DNA from: a virus
DNA length: 64,000 nucleotides
Virus record (IMG/VR): IMGVR_UViG_3300044568_003163
Location: 202,879-266,878 of that record
Direction: 5' to 3' (one strand)
Shown here: piece after piece, positions 33,945 to 42,329 of the stretch
Layout of the letters: every line of letters begins with the position of its first letter
Numbering within the stretch: the stretch's first letter is position 1
Position numbers and translations under genes: made by a program
The notes under the pieces: model-generated
Seen by the model: only the letters and a program-made list of their open reading frames with translations
What the model was told of the DNA's origin: nothing
Database searches by the model: none

Positions 33945-34118
33945 TTATAGACACCATTTTATGCTTTTAACTTCGGATTCATACGAAAGCCTATATTCAA
34001 GTTCTTTCCAAATCTTAGTAAGTGAAGGACATTTGCAATACTTAGTAGCAATAAGTGTTTCTACGTTGTTTATTGTAATGTAAAAATTCCAATTTTTAGG
34101 TTCGTTAAATCCTTTCAT
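33945..34118 (-). CDS. Hypothetical protein, 57 aa
   Basis: A short frame (MKGFNEPKNWNFYI...IKWCL) that fills the space between two early genes with five bases to its upstream neighbour. It has two Cys separated by one residue (CKC). It starts and ends in the same tight packing as the neighbours, so I consider it real. No function can be proposed. Confidence 0.55.
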   Translation of the reverse strand: MKGFNEPKNWNFYITINNVETLIATKYCKCPSLTKIWKELEYRLSYESEVKSIKWCL

Positions 34119-34123
34119 AATAC

Positions 34124-34414
34124 TTAGTATATGTAGTTAAGAGCAATATTCATAGAAGTTGAATTGAAATCTGATGGTATTGGTTTGATTACTTCCCAAA
34201 CTCCATATTTAACGTTTTTGATAAATTCTAATCTTCGTAAATTTGATAGATATTGACGAGTACGATATCCAGGATTATTGTTCCATCTCTTCCAATTAGT
34301 AACATTTTCGATACCAGTGGTATGTTCGATTAAATCTGATACCTTAAATTGTTGACCGTTACGTTCGTTTAAAAATGTTTTAACTGACGTGAATAATGAA
34401 TTTTGATTTGACAT
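34124..34414 (-). CDS. Possible winged-helix protein, 96 aa
   Basis: The sequence reads helix-turn-helix-wing: VKTFLNERNGQQFKVSDLIEHTT, then RTRQYLSNLRRLEFIKNVKYGVWEVI, where TRQYLSNLRR would be the recognition helix and YGVWEV the wing. A small transcription regulator is a reasonable guess. It is the first gene of an early unit with promoter box at 34446-34439 and dyad at 34505-34495. Confidence 0.6.
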   Translation of the reverse strand: MSNQNSLFTSVKTFLNERNGQQFKVSDLIEHTTGIENVTNWKRWNNNPGYRTRQYLSNLRRLEFIKNVKYGVWEVIKPIPSDFNSTSMNIALNYIY

Positions 34415-34420
34415 AATGTG

Positions 34421-34450
34421 TAGTTTTAATTAGTTATGTAAATATAAGCA
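34421..34450 (-). promoter_or_regulatory. Early-type promoter abutting a terminator
   Basis: GCTTATATTTACATAACTAATTAAAAC, box TATATTTA at 34446-34439. The dyad TTGTTAATAAC is at 34505-34495, 59 bp upstream; the intervening space holds the terminator. Confidence 0.55.
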
Positions 34451-34479
34451 AAAAATCCGACACTAGGAAATGTCGGATT
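34451..34479 (-). terminator. Terminator after the 34507-34734 gene
   Basis: AATCCGACA (34454-34462) pairs with TGTCGGATT (34471-34479) and runs into TTTTTT on the minus strand, immediately upstream of the early promoter. Confidence 0.8.
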
Positions 34480-34506
34480 AATTATTTTCAAAAAGTTATT
34501 AACAAT

Positions 34507-34734
34507 TTATTGTTCGTTAGTAAAGAATTTTGTTACTTGGTCTAAGTTTTCGTTTGCTACTGAGATGTGGTCTTCTGCCCAATCATGTCCATTCTTTAAG
34601 ATTTCGTCCATTTTAATAGGATCCATAGCTAAAAGAATTTCAACATTTCTTTTGATGGTTTTAAGATTTCCAATTGTCATATAGTTTTCAGCCTTTTCGT
34701 TTACAAATTCACTGAATGTAGGTAAGTGTTCCAT
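34507..34734 (-). CDS. Tagged internal protein, 75 aa
   Basis: Tag MEHLPTFSEFVNE (1-13), cut expected before Lys14. The remaining 62 residues are helical and acidic (IKMDEILKNGHDWAEDHISVANENLDQV). It directly follows another tagged gene (one-base spacing) and is closed by the terminator at 34451-34479. Confidence 0.7.
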   Translation of the reverse strand: MEHLPTFSEFVNEKAENYMTIGNLKTIKRNVEILLAMDPIKMDEILKNGHDWAEDHISVANENLDQVTKFFTNEQ

Positions 34735-35142
34735 TTACTTCAATAATTTTCTAATATTTTCAATAACTATTGATCGATGATTGATAACTGCCTGAGCTTC
34801 TTTAGGATGTCTTTGCATAAGTTTTATCGTTTCTCTTGCCCAATTTTCTATTTCCTTTGTTAGCTCAAGAGTTTTAGGCCAGGTTGAATCGTTAACGACA
34901 TCAAAATCTGGATTACCTTCTAGTGATTCAATTCCAGTTTCTACGCTTTTATCGATGTTCGACCAATATCCACCTCCTTTAGAACTTATGATAGTTCCAA
35001 CTGATACTTTTACTTTTCTAGTTCCTCTGATATTTTTAACTTCAGTGTCTTTATTAGCAATATATACATTCCAATATTCTCCACCTTTATCTAAAAATGT
35101 AGATTCATTTAAGAATTCTTCGTATGTAGGTAGTTTACTCAT
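34735..35142 (-). CDS. Tagged internal protein, 135 aa
   Basis: Tag MSKLPTYEEFLNE (1-13), cut expected before Ser14. The mature part has a small beta region (YWNVYIANKDTEVKNIRGTRKVKVSVGTII) and a helical C-terminal half. Middle gene of a three-gene run of tagged proteins (36638 to 34507) with near-zero spacing. Function unknown. Confidence 0.7.
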   Translation of the reverse strand: MSKLPTYEEFLNESTFLDKGGEYWNVYIANKDTEVKNIRGTRKVKVSVGTIISSKGGGYWSNIDKSVETGIESLEGNPDFDVVNDSTWPKTLELTKEIENWARETIKLMQRHPKEAQAVINHRSIVIENIRKLLK

Positions 35143-36638
35143 TATTTCTTTGTTTTCTTATTTTCAAATGTTATTCCAGCATGTGCACTTCCTTTAGCTT
35201 CACCTGGATGATATTCACCATCAAATGAAGTTACTACGAAAGTTTTATATGGCGATACTGAACAACCAATTCTTTCCATAAATTTACGATTAACTAAAAA
35301 TTTAGTAGATTTATCTGTTCTATTAACTAATGAAACCTGAACCTCTTTGTAAGTTTTACCTGCAAATGCAATATCCATTTCAATTATAGGCCTTTCATCT
35401 ATATCGTTACCAACTTCTGCGTTAGAAATTCCAATTATCTGATGTACGTATTTTTTGCCGTTCAATTCCCAATTACACTGTTTACCATCTTCGCTAATTT
35501 TCATTTTATCATAAGTCATAGAACATGAAAGTGAACCGTTTCCAGTATCAAATTTAGCAACAACATCACCAATTCCAGGAATTGTAATTACTTCTCTAAA
35601 TCCAATAACTCTACGAGAACGAATCCAATTTTGTCTATCTGATAGAAAATCGATGATGTCTTTAATAACATCTACACCAGTAGCTTTTTTTAATCCTTGT
35701 GTACCTGGAGATGAGTTAACTTCCAGTACATAGTTTTTACCTGTTTTCTCATCAACGATAATATCAACTCCACACCAATTACAACCTACTGCCTTAGCCG
35801 ATTCGATTGCAATTCTTTCTTGTTCTGGTGTTAATTTAGTTTTTTCAACAGAACCACCTAATGAATAGTTAGTTCTAAAGTCTTTATCGACTTTGTTTCT
35901 TCTCATATAACCTAAAAGTACCGAGTCAGTATCTTCTGGTTTAGGCGAATTGAAACGTTTAGTTAAAACGTGAATACGTAAGTCATATTCTGATTCGATT
36001 TTTTCTTGTATAAGAGTTTCTACAGTTGGATCTACTTTCCATAAAGTTTGTAATACTGATTTAAGAGATGCCAATGAATCTATAATAGAAACTCCAATTC
36101 CTTGAGAACCAGAAAGCATTTTAAGAATTACAGGAAATTGTCCGCCGATTTGTTCAACTGCCGGTTCGATAGAATCTTCTCCATCGACCATTGCCATTTT
36201 AGGAACTGGAAGACCAGCATCCATAAGCATTTTCGAAGTAACGTATTTGTTTTCGCATGCTAAAACTGAACTTAGTGTGTTTACTACAAAAAAGTTATTG
36301 TCTTCTAATTGAGATACAATATCTCGAGTATAAGTATTTCTAACGATTCCTCTACGAGTTAAAATCGCAGTATCTTCGGAATCAATTTTAAAGGGTTTCT
36401 TGGTTTTATCAACGATAGTAAAATAATCTCCATCAGTACTTTTAGTTAACGAACATGTGTTAACGTCAATGATACGGAATTCAATTCCACGTTTTTTACA
36501 TTCTTTCTCAACTGCAGGAACGGTATATGATTCCTCACTGATATTTGAAAGGAGTACAACCTTAACAGGATTTTTAGGTGTTGATTTTGTAGCCTCATTA
36601 ATTACAAATTCGTTAAAGTATGCGAGACGGTTTTTCAT
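35142..36638 (-). CDS. Tagged RimK-like ATP-grasp ligase with retropepsin-like domain
   Basis: 498 residues. The N-terminus MKNRLAYFNEFVINEA is a tag with the cut expected after Glu15. Residues about 25-330 are an ATP-grasp ligase of the RimK type: LKMLSGSQGIGVSI (ATP loop), a IQEKIES.YDLRIHVL segment, WCGVDIIVDEKTG and EVNSSPGTQGL (metal-binding Glu/Asn). RimK-type enzymes add amino acids, often Glu, to a protein or peptide C-terminus. Residues about 345-490 match the RimK-associated aspartic-protease-like domain, with AKFDTGNGSLSC as the DTG motif. Both domains in one packaged protein would let the virion deliver a protein-modifying enzyme. Domain recognition good; packaging inferred. Confidence 0.8.
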   Translation of the reverse strand: MKNRLAYFNEFVINEATKSTPKNPVKVVLLSNISEESYTVPAVEKECKKRGIEFRIIDVNTCSLTKSTDGDYFTIVDKTKKPFKIDSEDTAILTRRGIVRNTYTRDIVSQLEDNNFFVVNTLSSVLACENKYVTSKMLMDAGLPVPKMAMVDGEDSIEPAVEQIGGQFPVILKMLSGSQGIGVSIIDSLASLKSVLQTLWKVDPTVETLIQEKIESEYDLRIHVLTKRFNSPKPEDTDSVLLGYMRRNKVDKDFRTNYSLGGSVEKTKLTPEQERIAIESAKAVGCNWCGVDIIVDEKTGKNYVLEVNSSPGTQGLKKATGVDVIKDIIDFLSDRQNWIRSRRVIGFREVITIPGIGDVVAKFDTGNGSLSCSMTYDKMKISEDGKQCNWELNGKKYVHQIIGISNAEVGNDIDERPIIEMDIAFAGKTYKEVQVSLVNRTDKSTKFLVNRKFMERIGCSVSPYKTFVVTSFDGEYHPGEAKGSAHAGITFENKKTKK

Positions 36639-37122
36639 TTTTGCGTATATATTTTATGAATGATTTCTGATTATCTATCATCATTCTCTTACATTTTTCA
36701 GTAAAAGCTAATGAAGATTCAATAACTCGTTGGTCTATTTTTTCGTTACCTTTAAGGTAGTATTTAAAACATTTTTCACAAGTAAAATTACTTGGAATGT
36801 ATGTATCTATTCGAGATTGAATCTCTTTATTGCAATAAGCACAGTTCCAATCAAATATCTTATACGAATCTTTTACTAATGAATAAGAAGATATGTCTTT
36901 TGACCCTGGTTGAACAAATGGCCTATTCAAATGAGATACTCTTATTCTTCCATCTTCGATCCTAAAGATGGCATTTATAAAAAGGTCATCATCAGCATAT
37001 TTCTTAACTACTGGATTTTCCTTTAGTATTCGTTGATGCCTAGGTGGAAGTCCTTTAAGTACGATTCCATATTTAGTAGGAGTTTTACCTAAGTTCTGTC
37101 TTTTTATATGATAATTAGCCAT
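36613..37122 (-). CDS. Zinc-ribbon protein, 169 aa
   Basis: Two CxxC pairs (CAYC near 94-97, CEKC near 114-117) make a small zinc ribbon in the middle. The N-terminal part is basic (IKRQNLGKTPTKYG) and the C-terminal tail has mixed charge (RKNEKPSRIL). The gene overlaps both neighbours by a few bases. Possibly a nucleic-acid-binding or assembly protein. Not recognised. Confidence 0.65.
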   Translation of the reverse strand: MANYHIKRQNLGKTPTKYGIVLKGLPPRHQRILKENPVVKKYADDDLFINAIFRIEDGRIRVSHLNRPFVQPGSKDISSYSLVKDSYKIFDWNCAYCNKEIQSRIDTYIPSNFTCEKCFKYYLKGNEKIDQRVIESSLAFTEKCKRMMIDNQKSFIKYIRKNEKPSRIL

Positions 37123-39226
37123 TTATAGGATATTCATTCCATAAATTATTTAATCGTTCCTCTGCTAATGAAAGTATTGCGGATATTGTCCATAAATCAG
37201 TAGAATTACCTTCTTCGGCAGTTTCTTTATATTTATCGATAGCTGCTTTAGCTATATCTAAATTAGCTTGAATTTTATCTACTTCAGTTTGTAGGATTTC
37301 CTTTTTAGCTTCATCGGTTTCATTCTTAAGCTCTTCTTTCTTTGAATCTAATCCGGTTTTGATTGCATCGTACTTTTCAGTTGCAGTACGAAGTTTAAAT
37401 TCTTCGATAGTTTCTGTTTGTTCTTCTTCAGGAGCTTCTTTAGGAGATTCACTAGTAGCTTTCTCTAATTTTTCTGGATCAGTCTTTTTTGCTGATGCTT
37501 CACCTTGCTTTTCTGCTTCGTCTGACTTTTTTTCTAAGTCCTTCATCATTTCTATAGCCTTGTCTAATTGACCTTTAAGAGCTTTTTTCTTTTTATCACT
37601 AGGAATTAAAGTAGCAAGTTGAGTAAGAAATTCAACACGATTTTTAGCACGTTGTTTCGATATGTACAACCACGAAAAGAAATTAGCTTTACCTAATAGA
37701 CCTCCAACTAATTCGTTGGTAGCATCTTTTTGATTTTCTACTGCTGAATCAATATCTTTCAATTGAGAAACATATGAATCGGTAGCAATTTCTACTTGTT
37801 CTCTAAAAGCTTCAAGTTTTTCTTCGTCAGTCATATCCGTATCTTCGCTTTTGAAATTATCTTTAACGTCATCAACTTCTACTTGTGCCTTTCTTTTAGC
37901 AGTAGCCGCATCAGATATTTCCTTTTCTAGAGCTCTAATTTCAGCAGCATCTTCTTTTGGATCTAAATTAGCCTTTTCTTTTCTAAGTCTATTAAGTTTT
38001 TTATCGGCATTAGATAAATTAGACTTAGCTTGCTCTAATTTTTCTTTTGTCTTTTCGTTAGACTTTTTAATGTTTTTAAGTTCTTCTTCGTCTGAATCTT
38101 CTTCCTCTTCGGCATTTATATCGTCAGCAGTATCATCAGTTGCAGTTGCACCAGTAGGTCCAGTAGTTCCTTCTGGTTCTTTTTCGGTCGATGTAGTTGA
38201 TCCGGTAGGACCTGTAGTTCCATCAATTGCAGTAGTTCCTTCTGGTTCCCTTTCAGAAGATGAAGTTGCACCAGTAGGTCCAGTAGTTCCTTCTGGGTTT
38301 TTAACTTCTGGCTCTTCTGCTGGAGTTTCTTCTTGCTTTAATTTTTCTATTTCGGCTTTAAGATTATCATAAGCTTCTTTTGCAGATTGTTTACCTTCAA
38401 CAGATGAATTATCTAATTCTAATTTAAGTCGATCTAAATCAGCTAATTTAGACGCAAGTAAAGCTTCTTTTGCTTTTTTCTCTAATTCGGCTTTATCTAA
38501 TTGGTCTTCTCCATCTTCTTTAAGATTAGAAATTTCCTTTTTGATTTTAGCAAATTTTTCATAGTTAACATAAGATTCCTGTCTTGCTTTTGCTATTTTC
38601 TTAGCGTCATTAGCATCGTCAGCCTTCTTAATGTCTTTCTGTTCAGCAGATAATTTAGCATTTTCTGCTTGATATTTTTTATGAGTTACTTCTAATTCTC
38701 GTCTCTTTTCTGGATCGTCGACAACAGAAGTTATTTTTTTCTTAATTGATTGAATTTCGTCTTTAACCTTAGCCTTAATTTTACTAATCTTTTCTAATTT
38801 ATCAGTATCTGAAGCACCTTTAGGTTGTGGAGTAGTTTTAGGTTCAGTTGGTTTAGGAGTTTCCTTTGCCTTAGGTTCTACCTTAGGCTTAGGTGCATCT
38901 TTTTTCTTTGGTTCAACTTTGGCTTTCTTTGCAGGAGTTTTATCCGGTGCTTTAGGTTTAACTTTTTTAGATACCTTCCTAGCTTGTTTTCTTGCTGCTC
39001 TTTTTTGTGCAGCAGTTTGAACTTCAACTAAAGCAATATATTGTGGTAGACTTGAAAAGTCATATTCTTTTAATGATTCAAATACATCTCCTAATGTGGC
39101 ATCCTCATCGACAAAAATATCGAAATCTTCACATATCGTTTCAAAAAGAGATTCTAACAGATCTAAGTATATTTGATCGTTTACTTCTTCTTCGTATTTT
39201 TCTAATAAATAGTTGTTTAATTTCAT
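37115..39226 (-). CDS. Long coiled-coil protein with GPTG repeats, 703 aa
   Basis: Begins MKLNNYLLEKYEEE, whose LLE could be a prohead-protease site, though it is not the standard tag. Residues about 75-145 are Lys/Pro/Ala-rich, like histone tails. Residues about 150-310 and 375-620 are charged coiled coil. Residues about 310-365 hold three EPEGTT...GPTGAT-type units. The composition (Lys/Glu/Ala, low complexity) resembles scaffold or internal core proteins that share the head with DNA. It lies between the capsid genes and the packaged-enzyme gene. I propose a scaffold or DNA-associated internal protein; identity not certain. Confidence 0.6.
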   Translation of the reverse strand: MKLNNYLLEKYEEEVNDQIYLDLLESLFETICEDFDIFVDEDATLGDVFESLKEYDFSSLPQYIALVEVQTAAQKRAARKQARKVSKKVKPKAPDKTPAKKAKVEPKKKDAPKPKVEPKAKETPKPTEPKTTPQPKGASDTDKLEKISKIKAKVKDEIQSIKKKITSVVDDPEKRRELEVTHKKYQAENAKLSAEQKDIKKADDANDAKKIAKARQESYVNYEKFAKIKKEISNLKEDGEDQLDKAELEKKAKEALLASKLADLDRLKLELDNSSVEGKQSAKEAYDNLKAEIEKLKQEETPAEEPEVKNPEGTTGPTGATSSSEREPEGTTAIDGTTGPTGSTTSTEKEPEGTTGPTGATATDDTADDINAEEEEDSDEEELKNIKKSNEKTKEKLEQAKSNLSNADKKLNRLRKEKANLDPKEDAAEIRALEKEISDAATAKRKAQVEVDDVKDNFKSEDTDMTDEEKLEAFREQVEIATDSYVSQLKDIDSAVENQKDATNELVGGLLGKANFFSWLYISKQRAKNRVEFLTQLATLIPSDKKKKALKGQLDKAIEMMKDLEKKSDEAEKQGEASAKKTDPEKLEKATSESPKEAPEEEQTETIEEFKLRTATEKYDAIKTGLDSKKEELKNETDEAKKEILQTEVDKIQANLDIAKAAIDKYKETAEEGNSTDLWTISAILSLAEERLNNLWNEYPING
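38146..38305 (-). repeat. Three direct repeats encoding EPEGTT..GPTGAT
   Basis: The stretch GCACCAGTAGGTCCAGTAG recurs near-identically with short spacers inside the 37115-39226 gene. This encodes collagen-like turns and would be prone to slippage or recombination. Confidence 0.7.
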
Positions 39227-39227
39227 T

Positions 39228-39797
39228 TTAGTTTTCTGAGTTTAATGATGGAGCTGATGGTTTTTCTAATTCAGTCGAAGGAGGAGTCATTGAAGGTATA
39301 ATACTTCCTAATTCAGGAATTTCTTTATTTTCTAATTCAGCTAATTTAACTTGCAATTTAACCACTTTCTTAAAGCCTTTTAGTTTTTCTAGCTCTAATT
39401 TACGTTCTTGTTCTAAAGATGATTTAATTTTTCCTTTTTTAAATAAGAATGCAATGTAAATTCCAGTAAGTGCTGCACCGACGGCTAATCCTTTAACAAT
39501 ACCTTTAGCTGTACTAATTGCAGTTCCTGCAGCAGTATCAAATTCAGCTTCACCTCCGGCTTCAGCATAAGCTTCGTTTAAATCTTCTAAAAAAGATTCA
39601 TATAGATAATCGTATGAGGATGAACTTTCGTTTATTACTGATTCACTAATTCCATCACCAGAAAATAATAACAAAAATCTAACGATCTCTTCATATTCTT
39701 TTTGTGCCGGTGTATAATTATACTGAGTGCATAATTTTCGGTAATCTTTCATCTCGTTTTGAATTCCGAGAACGTTTGTAGGTAGGATAAAAGTCAT
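39228..39797 (-). CDS. Hypothetical single-pass membrane protein, 189 aa
   Basis: An acidic N-terminal half (YLYESFLEDLNEAYAEAGGEAEF), one Gly/Ala-rich membrane helix (about 97-117, GLAVGAALTGIYIAFLF), then a Lys/Glu coiled coil and a Pro/Ser tail. It follows the capsid gene and precedes the coiled-coil protein, so it is probably a late gene, perhaps an internal protein with membrane activity during ejection. A GAGATATATAATTAAAT late promoter precedes it. Confidence 0.6.
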   Translation of the reverse strand: MTFILPTNVLGIQNEMKDYRKLCTQYNYTPAQKEYEEIVRFLLLFSGDGISESVINESSSSYDYLYESFLEDLNEAYAEAGGEAEFDTAAGTAISTAKGIVKGLAVGAALTGIYIAFLFKKGKIKSSLEQERKLELEKLKGFKKVVKLQVKLAELENKEIPELGSIIPSMTPPSTELEKPSAPSLNSEN

Positions 39798-39821
39798 AAT
39801 ATGATGTAGGGTTACTATTCA

Positions 39822-39838
39822 ATTTAATTATATATCTC
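39822..39838 (-). promoter_or_regulatory. Late promoter GATATATAATTAAA
   Basis: 25 bases upstream of the gene starting at 39797 and directly after the capsid terminator. Confidence 0.6.
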
Positions 39839-39851
39839 TAAAATTTGTGAC

Positions 39852-39884
39852 AAAAAAAGAGCTCTTCGTAAGAAGAGCTCTTTG
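39852..39884 (-). terminator. Terminator after major capsid gene
   Basis: A perfect 11-bp stem (AAAGAGCTCTT with AAGAGCTCTTT) followed by seven T on the minus strand, 21 bases past the gp23 stop codon. Confidence 0.85.
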
Positions 39885-39904
39885 AAATATATGAAGTATA
39901 AAGA

Positions 39905-41527
39905 TTATACTAAAGAACCAAGAAGGTTAGACATAAATACACCTGAAGTGATATACATAGTTTCTGGTTTGAAACCTGCTTCAACTAAAGCGTATCTTGA
40001 TTTAACAGCTACTTTAGGAGCCATAGTTCCTTCAGCAATTGTTTGTACTGATTCAGCCATTAAGTAAGGCATGAATACTAAACCTGGAGAGTTACCATCA
40101 CCTTTACGTCCAACTAAGAAACGAGTATCGTTCCAAGCCATGTTAGGATCGTTGTAGATAGCAAGACCTGCAACAGTTCCAATTGGGTAAAGTGAACCAC
40201 TCATTTGGTTAATAGTATTAGCCATAGGAGCAGGAACGAAACCAGCTATATCTTGTAGGGCAGAACATACTTGACCGTTTGTAACGATGAAAGTAGCTGG
40301 ACCTCTACGACCTCTAATTGCAATAAGGTTAGCGATTGCAAGGATCTTAGACATAATTTTTCTCTGACGAGTTGAAAGATTCTCAGAAGCTGAGTTTGTA
40401 ACCTCAGAAGCAAGAATAGTTGCAGCTCTAAGAGTAGTATCTTGGATGTAAGCACCAAAGTTAGTTTGAGTGTTAGCAGATGTACCAGATACAACAATTG
40501 AAGTAGCACCAATGTTCAAGAAGAAGTTGATTCCTTGAGAGTTAACAACATTTTTGTGGTTAGTTTCTCCAAGAGCAAATAATCTAGAAAGGATGTTTTT
40601 GTTGATTGATTGAGTCAATTCATTGATAAGTACTGATTCTACTTGAGATACAGCATCTACTCCGAATTGTTTCAAATCTTGAACTTGCTCTCTAGTAACA
40701 GCAGCTGCAACTTGGAAAGTTTTAGCTTCAACTGATTTGTTGAAAAGACTTAAGTTCATTACGTTGTCTGGAGTAGACTCACCTAAAGATCTAGAATATG
40801 GATCGTTAATATCATCTCCAGTATAATCGTTGTTAGTTAAAGCTTGACCTGAGAATCCAGTGATGTGGTCTTCTAAAGCTTTTACTAATTCTACGTTTAA
40901 TCCAGAAGTAGCACCAGTTACACCTGAGATACCTGAAGCACCTAAGATAGTAGTAAAAGTTGAAAGGATAGTAGCACCAGAAAGAGTACCTCTAACGTGG
41001 AAGATTGGATAACCATCTAAACGAGAAGATCCTACATAAGCAAGAGTAACTCCATTAGTTGAAGCAGAAGTTCCACCAACTACAAACGAAGGAACTGTAG
41101 CAGAACCATAGTTTACTTTGATTAATAATGGAGAATTTGTAGTAGAAGCAGTTTGACCACCAGCATATACGAAGTCTAAGTAAGTTAATACTCCCATTGG
41201 ACCAGGCATTGGTACAACAGGTACTAAGTCAAGACCAATAGTTTGAGCAGCAACTTGCATTGCTAATGGAAGAAGTGTGTGAGCTTTATCACCTGAACCA
41301 GCTTCTTGACCTGGGAAACCAGCTTGAGTACCTGGATCTCCAGGGAAACGAGTTGCACCCATACCGTTTACAGAACCTAATTGAGCTAAGCTATTGTTTT
41401 CATACAATTCATGATAATGACAGTATTTAGACATCCACTCTACTCTATTACGCTCTTGAATTCCTGTAGTAGACTCAATGATTGGAGCCCATTTACCGAA
41501 TATTTCTTGTTCGTTAATTAAATACAT
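39905..41527 (-). CDS. gp23: Major capsid protein gp23
   Basis: 540 residues (T4: 521). The N-terminus MYLINEQEIFGKWAPIIEST parallels T4 gp23 (LLNKWKPLLEGE) and serves as the delta segment removed by the prohead protease. Candidate cut sites of the (I/L)-x-E type occur at Ile4-Glu6 and in PIIE. The HK97-like core includes a PMPGPMGVLTYLDFVYAG segment near 105-120 and late conserved motifs (RRGPATFIVTNGQVCSAL; KVAVKSRYALVEAGFKPETM). It forms the hexamers of the head. Late promoter at 41597-41611 and a strong terminator flank it, consistent with the most abundant product. Confidence 0.95.
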   Translation of the reverse strand: MYLINEQEIFGKWAPIIESTTGIQERNRVEWMSKYCHYHELYENNSLAQLGSVNGMGATRFPGDPGTQAGFPGQEAGSGDKAHTLLPLAMQVAAQTIGLDLVPVVPMPGPMGVLTYLDFVYAGGQTASTTNSPLLIKVNYGSATVPSFVVGGTSASTNGVTLAYVGSSRLDGYPIFHVRGTLSGATILSTFTTILGASGISGVTGATSGLNVELVKALEDHITGFSGQALTNNDYTGDDINDPYSRSLGESTPDNVMNLSLFNKSVEAKTFQVAAAVTREQVQDLKQFGVDAVSQVESVLINELTQSINKNILSRLFALGETNHKNVVNSQGINFFLNIGATSIVVSGTSANTQTNFGAYIQDTTLRAATILASEVTNSASENLSTRQRKIMSKILAIANLIAIRGRRGPATFIVTNGQVCSALQDIAGFVPAPMANTINQMSGSLYPIGTVAGLAIYNDPNMAWNDTRFLVGRKGDGNSPGLVFMPYLMAESVQTIAEGTMAPKVAVKSRYALVEAGFKPETMYITSGVFMSNLLGSLV

Positions 41528-41596
41528 TTAAAATGTTTTATTTTGTTTTATGTTTTGATTTACGCTGATGCTTTTTGTGTTTTAGCAGTATTTAGC

Positions 41597-41611
41597 GTTT
41601 AAGTATATATC
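41597..41611 (-). promoter_or_regulatory. Late promoter GATATATACTTAAAC (gp23)
   Basis: A strong late element about 70 bases before the capsid start, identical in its ATATATACTTAAAC core to the portal promoter. Its first bases pair in a small hairpin (41609-41626). Confidence 0.65.
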
Positions 41612-41637
41612 TAAGTCTCCTTAGATTTTTATCTATT

Positions 41638-42258
41638 TTATAATAAGTTAACCTTTTCTAAAGATTCTAAGTTAGATTCAATTCCGTCTATTAGATTCGA
41701 TATTAAAGTTTCGTATTGTTTAACATATTCATCAGTTAATATAGAAGCTCTTTCTGGATTATTTGCAAACATACTCCAATCAATACCTGAAGGTTTTAAT
41801 AAAGGAGAATTTTCATCTGCAGCCGGTTTAGAATTTACTGAACCTTTTCTCATTTCTAACCCAAAATCATTATACCAGAAAGTCATTGCATTTCTTACAT
41901 CAGTTATGTCTAACCTTGGTTCTTTTGATCGGTTTAAATTAGGAGCAAGAGTTCCGTAATTTTGATGTTCTTTGACAATTACTTTACGAATTTTAATAAG
42001 TTTTGAATATCCCATCATTGGTGAATATTCGATACAAAAAAGAGCTTGACCCTTAGAATTGTAAAGTTGTACACTTTCATAAGAAGGAGCTGTTTGTATA
42101 CCATATTTAGAAAATATTCTTTTCAAATCTTTTCCTAGAAAATCTTTTGTGATTTTCGAAACTTGTTTGGCTATATCTAATTGATTAGGTTCTAACGAAG
42201 CTTTTTCATTAAGAATGGATTCATTAATAAATTCAGCAAATGTTAATAAATTCTTCAT
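41638..42258 (-). CDS. Tagged internal/core protein, 206 aa
   Basis: Tag MKNLLTFAEFINE (1-13), cut expected before Ser14. A second (I/L)-x-E site follows in ILNE (15-18). The mature protein is alpha/beta with a Lys-rich middle (MGYSKLIKIRKVIVKEHQ) and an acidic helical C-terminus. It lies between the protease-scaffold and capsid genes, the place of T4 scaffold gene 22, so it may be a prohead core component as well as packaged cargo. Confidence 0.75.
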   Translation of the reverse strand: MKNLLTFAEFINESILNEKASLEPNQLDIAKQVSKITKDFLGKDLKRIFSKYGIQTAPSYESVQLYNSKGQALFCIEYSPMMGYSKLIKIRKVIVKEHQNYGTLAPNLNRSKEPRLDITDVRNAMTFWYNDFGLEMRKGSVNSKPAADENSPLLKPSGIDWSMFANNPERASILTDEYVKQYETLISNLIDGIESNLESLEKVNLL

Positions 42259-42284
42259 TTATGTTGTTTTTTTTTACTTAGCAC

Positions 42285-42312
42285 AAAAACTCACTCTTTC
42301 AAATGAGTTTTT
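42285..42312 (-). terminator. Terminator after protease-scaffold gene
   Basis: AAAAACTCA pairs with TGAGTTTTT; the minus-strand run of T follows. It lies 17 bases past the stop codon. Confidence 0.7.
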
Positions 42313-42329
42313 ATAAATTTTAATATTTA

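Noticed and set aside
37851-38372. Ser/Val-rich plus-strand open frame
   Set aside because: Antisense of the Glu/Lys/Asp-rich coiled-coil gene; such shadows arise from composition.
41609-41626. Hairpin ATCTAAG/CTTAGAT before the capsid promoter as a terminator
   Set aside because: The stem is only seven bp and is followed by ATATATAC, not a T-run, so it is not listed as a terminator.
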